The notes under the pieces are model-generated. The model had not been told where the DNA came from. It searched no databases and saw only the letters and a list, made by a program, of their open reading frames with translations. Below, piece by piece: positions 58,178 to 64,000 of a DNA stretch of 64,000 bases (positions are counted from its first letter, which is position 1; each line of letters opens with the position of its first letter). The translations under genes and the position numbers were made by a program. Source of the DNA: Halobaculum sp. MBLA0143 (GTDB lineage: Archaea; Halobacteriota; Halobacteria; Halobacteriales; Haloferacaceae); the NCBI RefSeq assembly GCF_041361465.1, contig NZ_JBGKAC010000002.1:310001-374000 (forward strand), written 5' to 3'.

Positions 58178-60083
58178 CGTCCACCCCCAGATCGAAACGC
58201 TCGAACACGTCGTCGTTGAACTGTTCGACCTTCTGTGAGAGCGCGGTCTGTTCCTGGAGGTCGACGGCCAGCTCGTCGAAGTCGTTCTCCAGCGCCACCT
58301 CCGAGTCGGCGTCGACCAACCGCTCGAACACTGCGTCCTCGAAGCTCCGGCCGTCGGCAGCGAGCCCGCTCAGAATCTGGCTCGTCTCGCCGACTGTCTG
58401 TTGGAACAGGTCGATCTTGTGGAACAGCTTGTCGAGCACGTACTCCTCGACGGTGTCTTCTAACGCGAGGTTGAAGACGTACACCTGTCGTCGCTGGCCG
58501 ATCCGGTGAACGCGGCCGATCCGTTGTTCCACTCGCATCGGGTTCCACGGAAGATCGTAGTTCACGAGGACGTTACAGAACTGGAGGTTCCGCCCCTCGT
58601 TCATCGCGTCCGTCGACACGAGGACGCCCCCGTCGGCTTCGAACGCCGCCACGGTGGCCTCCTTCTGTGCGCTGTCGTGTCCCCCGTGGAACGTGTGTGT
58701 CTCGTACCCCCGGGTCGTGAGCGCGTCGACGAGTGCCCGCTGTGTCGCGCGGAAGGCGGTGAACACGACGACGTGCCCACCGGAGACCCGTTCGCGGACC
58801 TCGTCGACGACCTCGAACAGTCGCTCGCGTTTCGTCACGCGGTCGACGGACTCGGCCGTCTCCAACAACGACCGGAGTCGGTCCGGGTGTCGCGGCGCTG
58901 TGTCCGCCGACGCCCCGTCGACGGCTCCTGCCCAGGTGTCGCCCGTGTCGGAGTCGTCGTCGACGCCGACACTCTCCGTGTCGTCAGCAGCGGTGTCGGA
59001 GTCGTCGCTGCCAGTGTCGTTGTCGCTGCCGGCGCCGTCCGTCTCGTCGTCGCCGCCGGCTAGCTTGCGCCGGACCGTCGCCGCCAGCGCCTCGGGGCTG
59101 GAGACGACTTCCTTCTGGAGGAGCATCGCAACGAGCTTCTGGGCCTCTGCTTCGGCGTAGGCGGTCTGGACGTAGTCGGTGGTCGCCTCGTACAACCGGC
59201 GCTCGGCGTCGGTGGGCTCGAACGTCCGCGTCTCGACGACTCGATCGGTGAAGTCTACACCCGTCTCCGCGCGGCGGTTCCGGATCATCACCTCCGAGAG
59301 CCGGTCGTGGAGTTCCTCGCGGTCGACGAGCGTCGTCTGGTCACCGTCGTCGCTCGTCTGGAAGTACCGGTCGAACGACTCCCGGCTCCCGAACAACCCC
59401 GGCCGGAGCAGGGTGACGAGGTTGTACAGGTCCGTCGGGTCGTTCTGAATCGGCGTCGCGGTGAGAAAGAAGGCGTAGTCGTACTGGAGGCGATCGACCA
59501 GGTCGTAGCGGTCCGTCGTCTCGTTTTTCAGATAGTGCGCCTCGTCGACGACGAGTACGTCCCAGTCGCGGGCGAGCACGGTTTCGCGGTGGCGGTCGCT
59601 CTTTGCGGTGTCGATGCTGGCGAGAACGTAGTCGTGGGCGTCGAACCCCTCGAACTCGTCGTCGTAGTTGCAGACGAACTCCAGCCCGAACTTCTCGCGG
59701 AGTTCACCCTGCCACTGTGGCGCCAACTGCGCCGGGGTGAGCACGAGCACACTGTCGCTCGTCGCCCGGTAGTGCATCTCTTTGAGGATCATCCCCACCT
59801 CGATCGTCTTGCCGAGGCCCACCTCGTCGGCCAACAACGCCGTGCCGTCCATCTGGAACAACGCCCGGTGGGCGGCGTCGACCTGGTGTTCCAACAGCTT
59901 CACCTGACTCTCGTCGACCGTCTCCAACGACCGAAGCTCGTCGTCCGGCTCGCCCGCCCGGAGCCGGGCGGCGAGCGTGCTCGCGCGGTGGCTGTCGAGA
60001 CCGTCGGGGTCGCTGTCGAGGTCGAACGCCGGCGGCTCGTGGCTGATCTCGACTGGCACGTCGAGCGTCTCCTGATCCGTCAC
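58170..60083 (-). CDS. SNF2-family (RapA-like) helicase/ATPase
   Basis: Protein of 637 residues with all SNF2 motifs: LLADEVGLGKTIEVGMILKE (I), VLTPAQLAPQWQGEL (Ia), VVDEAHYLKN (II, DEAH), FFLTATPIQNDPTDLY (III), HVVVFTAFRATQRALVDAL (IV), VLVSTDAMNEGRNLQ (V) and EQRIGRVHRIGQRRQVYVFN (VI). An acidic Asp/Ser/Thr insert (about 345-400) separates the two lobes. The C-terminal 100 residues are helical. Such ATPases translocate on double-stranded DNA or remodel protein-DNA complexes, and several phage-defence systems use them. It is translated before the coiled-coil zinc protein. Confidence 0.9.
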   Translation of the reverse strand: MTDQETLDVPVEISHEPPAFDLDSDPDGLDSHRASTLAARLRAGEPDDELRSLETVDESQVKLLEHQVDAAHRALFQMDGTALLADEVGLGKTIEVGMILKEMHYRATSDSVLVLTPAQLAPQWQGELREKFGLEFVCNYDDEFEGFDAHDYVLASIDTAKSDRHRETVLARDWDVLVVDEAHYLKNETTDRYDLVDRLQYDYAFFLTATPIQNDPTDLYNLVTLLRPGLFGSRESFDRYFQTSDDGDQTTLVDREELHDRLSEVMIRNRRAETGVDFTDRVVETRTFEPTDAERRLYEATTDYVQTAYAEAEAQKLVAMLLQKEVVSSPEALAATVRRKLAGGDDETDGAGSDNDTGSDDSDTAADDTESVGVDDDSDTGDTWAGAVDGASADTAPRHPDRLRSLLETAESVDRVTKRERLFEVVDEVRERVSGGHVVVFTAFRATQRALVDALTTRGYETHTFHGGHDSAQKEATVAAFEADGGVLVSTDAMNEGRNLQFCNVLVNYDLPWNPMRVEQRIGRVHRIGQRRQVYVFNLALEDTVEEYVLDKLFHKIDLFQQTVGETSQILSGLAADGRSFEDAVFERLVDADSEVALENDFDELAVDLQEQTALSQKVEQFNDDVFERFDLGVDGD

Positions 60084-60160
60084 GGTCCGAGTGGGTGCAG
60101 CGTCGGTGTTAGTGGTTCGGGTGCGCGTCGTCGCTGCCGGCCGAGTTCACACGACGAAGA

Positions 60161-60170
60161 TTTATTACCC
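60161..60170 (+). promoter_or_regulatory. TATA-like box of the Panacea-like / PIN-like pair
   Basis: TTTATTACCC in a G+C-rich gap lies about 30-38 nt upstream of the ATG at 60199. The predicted start of transcription would leave a leader of about 5-10 nt. Confidence 0.5.
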
Positions 60171-60198
60171 GATTGGGCGGTAGATCTGTACTGTCACC

Positions 60199-61146
60199 AT
60201 GTTGCCGGGCCTCGACACAGATCCGCTCGAGTACCTGATCGACTGTGTCTTTCGGGAGCTTCCGGAGGGGGCCGAACTGAAGTACATCGACGCGCAGAAG
60301 ATCTTCTATCTGACGCAGAGACGGCTCGACCCGGACAATCGAGTCGCAGAGTCGCTGCCGTTCTACTGGTACCAACACGGCCCAATGAGCACGGCAGTCA
60401 GTCACACCCTTCAATCCGCGAAAGCCGGCGGGGTCGTCGACGGCCGAACGACGGAGACCGGCGGACAGGTGTTCACGCCGGGGGGCGAAGATCCGCCGGG
60501 GATCGCGGAGGACGAAGATCTGGCCGCCGCCGAGGCGGCTATTCGGGAGGTGCTCGAACAGTACGATGTCTTCGGAAATCTGGACGAACGGCTTCGAGAG
60601 GACATCTACGTCGACGCGCCGTACGACTTCCAGCTGTACTACAAATTCGAGGTTCTCCCGGCAGTCGAAGCGTTCGCCAGGGACCCGTACTATCTCGCAG
60701 AGCCACCCGAGGAGATCCAGTTCCGTCTCGCCCGGGCGGAGGGGAAGACGCCGACGGACGCCGCGTTCGACGAGTGGCGGAAACGGTTCTCGTGGTTCGT
60801 CACGCTCGCCGAGACGTACCTCGCGGCGGTGGACGAGTCCGAAAAGCGGATGAGCGAGACTTTCGGGCGATTGGCAACCGACGTGTGGGAGCTGTTCGCC
60901 AAGCGGCTCCGGATCGAGGAACACGACGAGGCGTACGCCGACAAGGAAGCGGCGTGGGAGTTGGAGTACGAGAACTCACAACAGTCGGTCGACGACAGTC
61001 TCCAACGGTTCGAGGCGACACTGGACGAACAGTTCGGCCCGTACGACACCGACGACGAGACAAACGAAAACTCGATCCGAGTCGCCGAGGACAGTGCGTG
61101 GGGGCGAGTGAACCGCTCACTGCTGGAGGGGGAGTCAGATGAGTGA
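60199..61146 (+). CDS. Panacea-like (DUF4065/SocA-type) protein, possible antitoxin
   Basis: Protein of 315 residues. The first 85 residues resemble the Panacea/SocA fold: ELKYIDAQKIFYLTQRRLDP, then LPFYWYQHGPMSTAVSHTLQ, with the aromatic W-Y-x-H-G-P that marks this family, and SAKAGGVV. The rest is helical and acidic (about 110-290) with few conserved features. Panacea domains act as antitoxins for varied toxins. The gene overlaps the next by 8 nt, which encodes a PIN-like protein, so the two probably form a two-gene unit. Homology is judged by eye and is moderate. Confidence 0.6.
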   Translation: MLPGLDTDPLEYLIDCVFRELPEGAELKYIDAQKIFYLTQRRLDPDNRVAESLPFYWYQHGPMSTAVSHTLQSAKAGGVVDGRTTETGGQVFTPGGEDPPGIAEDEDLAAAEAAIREVLEQYDVFGNLDERLREDIYVDAPYDFQLYYKFEVLPAVEAFARDPYYLAEPPEEIQFRLARAEGKTPTDAAFDEWRKRFSWFVTLAETYLAAVDESEKRMSETFGRLATDVWELFAKRLRIEEHDEAYADKEAAWELEYENSQQSVDDSLQRFEATLDEQFGPYDTDDETNENSIRVAEDSAWGRVNRSLLEGESDE

Positions 61147-61861
61147 CGCGACGGCCGATAGCCCGACCGACTTCTGGGACACGAATCTGTTACTCGGCTA
61201 CACGGTCGACTGGGACGACTTCGGTCAGCCGGTCGACACGTGCCGCCAAGAGCGTGGCTCGAACCGCGAGATGGCCGCGAGCACACGAGCGTTCGAGGAG
61301 GCGAAAAGCGTCGTCGAGAAACAACGACGGCGTGCGCGTCAGGCGGCCGACCGTGTCTTCGAACAGTTCGACAGCGGGCGGCACGACACGGTCGCGGACG
61401 TGAAACAGTTCGTCTACGGGGAGTTCGCGGACGACTGGGGGAAGGTCGGCCCCGTTCTGGAGTACATCGACCACCACGGAGACGCGTTTGTCGGGCTCGC
61501 GCAGACAGACGCACAGCGTGCGCTTCGGTCGACGTTCGAAGAGATCGACGAGGACTTCGGCGGGCCACTAAAGACCGTTCAGCGGCTGAAACGAGAGAAC
61601 GGGAGTTTGGCGCTCCGGCACTTCGGCGAGGTGCTCGACAGCTACGAAGCGACGTACAGCCGAAAGCACCAGAGGCTCGACGGGCTACTTGACGAGATGG
61701 ACCGCGATCTCCTCCTCGACACACACCACGCGGTCGTGGTCACAGCCAGACAGCGAGTCGCGTTCGTCACGTTCGATCAGAACGATATCGTCGACAATCG
61801 ACAGACCATCGAGGCGTGTCTCCGTGGCGTATCGGTCGCCGACGGCTGGCAGTTCACGTAG
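61139..61861 (+). CDS. PIN-like nuclease, possible toxin
   Basis: Protein of 240 residues. The N-terminal FWDTNLLLGYTVDWDD holds the first acidic residue of a PIN-like active site (D-T-N-x-L-L). The C-terminus LLLDTHHAVVVTARQRVAFV then TFDQNDIVDN gives the later acids (D-T-H-H; F-D-x-N-D) in PIN order. The centre is a long, charged helical insert (about 50-180), unusual for the small VapC type. It probably cuts RNA. It overlaps the Panacea-like gene by 8 nt and is translated second, so a toxin-antitoxin pair is plausible. Confidence 0.65.
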   Translation: MSDATADSPTDFWDTNLLLGYTVDWDDFGQPVDTCRQERGSNREMAASTRAFEEAKSVVEKQRRRARQAADRVFEQFDSGRHDTVADVKQFVYGEFADDWGKVGPVLEYIDHHGDAFVGLAQTDAQRALRSTFEEIDEDFGGPLKTVQRLKRENGSLALRHFGEVLDSYEATYSRKHQRLDGLLDEMDRDLLLDTHHAVVVTARQRVAFVTFDQNDIVDNRQTIEACLRGVSVADGWQFT

Positions 61862-61888
61862 CCGGGACACACTCGTCCAGTGTGTCGG

Positions 61889-64000
61889 TCACGTCCCACC
61901 GAACGTCTCCAGTCGCGTGTCGGCACCGACCATCCGGAGGTACGTCTCGTCGTCAGTCGCCTCCGCGAGCCCCTCGCACAGCTCTTCGAGGTCCGTCGTG
62001 TCCCAGGCGTTCAGATACTCCTCGCGGTTCTTCCCGGCCTCGTAGCGTTCACGAAGGAAGTGCGCGCGGTCGAGTGTGGTCGCGTCGCGGTCGGGGCTCT
62101 CGACGGCCTCGCGGACGTACGCCTGACGTTTCTCGTCGGACCAGTCGTACAGACGCAGCCCGTTCGCGTCCGTGTCGAGAAGGTGCATCTCCTCCATCTG
62201 GTCTCGGGTCGCGTCCGCGCGCCGCAGGAGCTTGTTCAGGTCGTCCGTCGTCGGATTCCGTTGCTCCAGAAGATCGAGGTAGATGTCCACCTCGCCGAGG
62301 TCCGCGTCCTGGACGATCCCGTAGATCCGGTCGACGACTGCCTTCGCGTCCATGATCTCGCCGGCGCGGTGGACTTTGCCGTGGTGTTTCGAGTACGCCT
62401 GGAAACACTCCCCCATCTCGATCACGCCAACGTCACCGCGCGACAGATCGCGGTTAGATTCGAGCGTCTCGCGGGTCTCTCTGGCGGTCTTGACTATCTC
62501 CCGCCGGAGGGTGTTCCACGACGTTGCCCGGCGATCTTCTGTCGGGCGGGCGACGATCACGATGTCGAACGACACCGCGTCGCCCCCGATGAACTTGTTC
62601 AGGTCGGAGTTGATCGGGTACGTCGCCGTCACCTCGAACCCCGTCTCACACAGCGAGGTGAGCAGTTCTCCCCACGACTCCGAGTCGCTGTGGTGGTAGG
62701 TGAACGCCAACACGCCGTCGTCTTTCAGCGCACGGCGAATCACCGACAGCGCCTGTCCGATCTCGTGTTCGAAGTCTTCGGCCGTCTTGTCGAGGTGCGG
62801 GTTCGTGACGATGGACTCCGCACGCGGCGTCTGCTCGCGGTCGAATCCCGGGTAATCGTCTTCGAGGAGGATCTTCTGCCAGACGTAGAAGTAGTCCGAC
62901 ACCTCGCTGTAGATGATGTTGTCGTAGTACGGCGGGTCTGTGATCACCGCGTCGTACTCGTCTTCGGCGGTGATCTCCCGCATGTCGCCCTGGAACACCT
63001 CGCTGTCCTCGCCGATTGGCTGGGCGAACGGGTCGGTCTCGTTCGTCTCGCCGTCCTCGACGTATCGGTCCGTCGGGGCACTGGCGTACTCGACGGCGTT
63101 TTTCACCTTCTCGAAGGTGTTCGAGAACGTCCCCCGCCCGGCGGCCGCCCCCCAGACGTTGTTCTCGACGAACTCCGCCTGCGGGACGAAGGAGTTGAGA
63201 CGGAACGTCCCCTCGATCTTCGTCGCCGTCTTATTGTAGATCGTGAACGTACTGTTGAACATCAGCGCGTCACAGAACACGAGCAGGAGGTAGTCCCGGA
63301 GGTTCTCGTCGGAGAGGCGGTCGATGCTGTCCAGCAACAGCGCGTGTGACAGCAACTGCCGTTCGTTGAACATGTCCGTCCACTTCTCGTAGCCGTGTTG
63401 GAACACGTCGTTGCCGCTGATCGACGACGCCTCGGTGATCGCCCCCTCGGGAATCTCCTCGTCTGGGACGTACTCGTGGAGGTCCGTCCGGGTCTGCCAC
63501 GTCTGTGCCGCCGACTCCACGAGCCGCTGATCGGCCGGCCCGGCAGACTTGAACCCTTTGTAGACGGGGCGGTCGTGGCCCGCCTCCTCACACGTCTCAC
63601 AGTAGTACTCGACGGCGTACAGCCGCTCGTCCGGCTTCCCCTGCTCGGCGATGGCGTCCGTGATCGACTCCTTCAGCCCGCACTCGGGGCAGTTGTAGTA
63701 GCCGCCGCGCGAGACGTTCCCCTCCGCCGGAACCCACTGATTTCCGCAGTCACACGTACACTCACTGTCGTAGTCGTCGACCAGACTGATCTCGCCGCAG
63801 TCCGGACACAGGACGTTGTATCGGTCGTCGTTCTCGTAGCGCCCGGCTGCGACACGGTAGTCTTTGAACAACGGCACCGTGTGGTCGCACGACGTACAGT
63901 CGATCTCCTTCACCCAGAAGTTGTACATCACGTCCGCGTCGTGAGTGTGGTCGTCTTGGGTGTCGTGTCGTCCGTCGTGAGTTGCAACGGCCCCACCGTC
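61889..64000 (-). CDS. DUF1156-type DNA methylase, C-terminal part, runs off the right edge
   Basis: The frame is open from 61889 to the end of the window, at least 703 residues with the N-terminus missing. The first visible part has several zinc-binding pairs (C-T-S-C, C-P-D-C-G, C-T-C-D-C, C-P-E-C-G, C-E-T-C). Later comes motif IV, AVITDPPYYDNIIYSEVSDY (D-P-P-Y), for amino-methylation of DNA, and RRALKDDGVLAFTYHHSDSE. The order fits DUF1156 methylases, which carry motif I near the N-terminus, out of view. The C-terminal 200 residues are helical. An internal ATG at 63928 should not be taken as the start. In many archaea such a methylase lies beside DUF499 ATPase and helicase genes; here an SNF2 ATPase is 1.8 kb away. 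Confidence 0.85.
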   Translation of the reverse strand, partial: DGGAVATHDGRHDTQDDHTHDADVMYNFWVKEIDCTSCDHTVPLFKDYRVAAGRYENDDRYNVLCPDCGEISLVDDYDSECTCDCGNQWVPAEGNVSRGGYYNCPECGLKESITDAIAEQGKPDERLYAVEYYCETCEEAGHDRPVYKGFKSAGPADQRLVESAAQTWQTRTDLHEYVPDEEIPEGAITEASSISGNDVFQHGYEKWTDMFNERQLLSHALLLDSIDRLSDENLRDYLLLVFCDALMFNSTFTIYNKTATKIEGTFRLNSFVPQAEFVENNVWGAAAGRGTFSNTFEKVKNAVEYASAPTDRYVEDGETNETDPFAQPIGEDSEVFQGDMREITAEDEYDAVITDPPYYDNIIYSEVSDYFYVWQKILLEDDYPGFDREQTPRAESIVTNPHLDKTAEDFEHEIGQALSVIRRALKDDGVLAFTYHHSDSESWGELLTSLCETGFEVTATYPINSDLNKFIGGDAVSFDIVIVARPTEDRRATSWNTLRREIVKTARETRETLESNRDLSRGDVGVIEMGECFQAYSKHHGKVHRAGEIMDAKAVVDRIYGIVQDADLGEVDIYLDLLEQRNPTTDDLNKLLRRADATRDQMEEMHLLDTDANGLRLYDWSDEKRQAYVREAVESPDRDATTLDRAHFLRERYEAGKNREEYLNAWDTTDLEELCEGLAEATDDETYLRMVGADTRLETFGGT

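Noticed and set aside
59307-61142. A 611-codon plus-strand frame over the helicase start and Panacea-like gene
   Set aside because: Antisense to SNF2 motifs and out of frame with the Panacea-like gene; basic composition without motifs.

Overview
The window looks like a haloarchaeal (class Halobacteria) chromosome or large replicon. Base composition is very high in G+C, the proteins are strongly acidic, and many genes start with GTG. TATA-like boxes sit about 26 nt upstream of start codons with no room for a Shine-Dalgarno site, which is typical of leaderless archaeal transcripts. Exported proteins carry twin-arginine signals, often followed by a lipobox. Family content also fits: Bat/HTH-10 and TbsP-like regulators, and DUF4112 and DUF1156 proteins. 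I saw no tRNA, rRNA or CRISPR array.

Layout. 1-2.2 kb: edge of an unknown gene, a cupin and a lipoprotein-like protein whose 5' end looks damaged. 2.3-9.5 kb: an accessory island of noticeably lower G+C. It holds a three-gene operon (dual-GHKL kinase, receiver protein, CPCC protein), then a divergent YgjP-type metallopeptidase and a solitary N6-adenine methylase. 9.6-18.3 kb: acyl-CoA dehydrogenase; a ferritin-like / DtxR-type regulator / metal exporter operon with a palindromic operator; an ABC-2 exporter; a DUF4112 protein and two zinc-ribbon proteins. 18.3-26.5 kb: a truncated MFS gene ending in AT-rich decay, a solitary Rad50/Sph-like ATPase, and several unknown exported or membrane proteins. 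26.3-31 kb: TbsP-like regulator, lipoprotein, fumarate-reductase/aspartate-oxidase-type flavoprotein. 30.4-41.6 kb: respiration and anion transport, with cydA-cydB, a small membrane protein, a Bat-type regulator, a TrmB-like regulator, ACR3-like and TauE-like transporters, coxA and accessory membrane proteins. 42-49 kb: Zn/Cd-type P-ATPase, TnpB relic, amino-acid permease, TrkA protein. 49-56 kb: lipoprotein / RNase H-like operon, MFS transporter, PQQ-propeller lipoprotein, TlpA-like thioredoxin. 56-64 kb: a second island with a HTH/TumE-like pair, a coiled-coil zinc-finger protein, an SNF2 helicase, a Panacea-like / PIN-like pair and a DUF1156-type DNA methylase running off the end.

How the parts work together. 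The two islands are the most likely places for an undescribed defence or toxin-antitoxin system. The first couples a GHKL ATPase/kinase fusion to a receiver-domain protein and an uncharacterised cysteine-containing protein, which could sense, relay and act. The second surrounds a methylase and an SNF2 ATPase with two two-gene modules of toxin-antitoxin type. In the respiratory block, the same inverted repeat (TTGGC-N4-GCCAA) lies upstream of both the bd-type oxidase operon and coxA, suggesting shared control of the two terminal oxidases. All functions are read from sequence motifs and gene order; nothing was searched.
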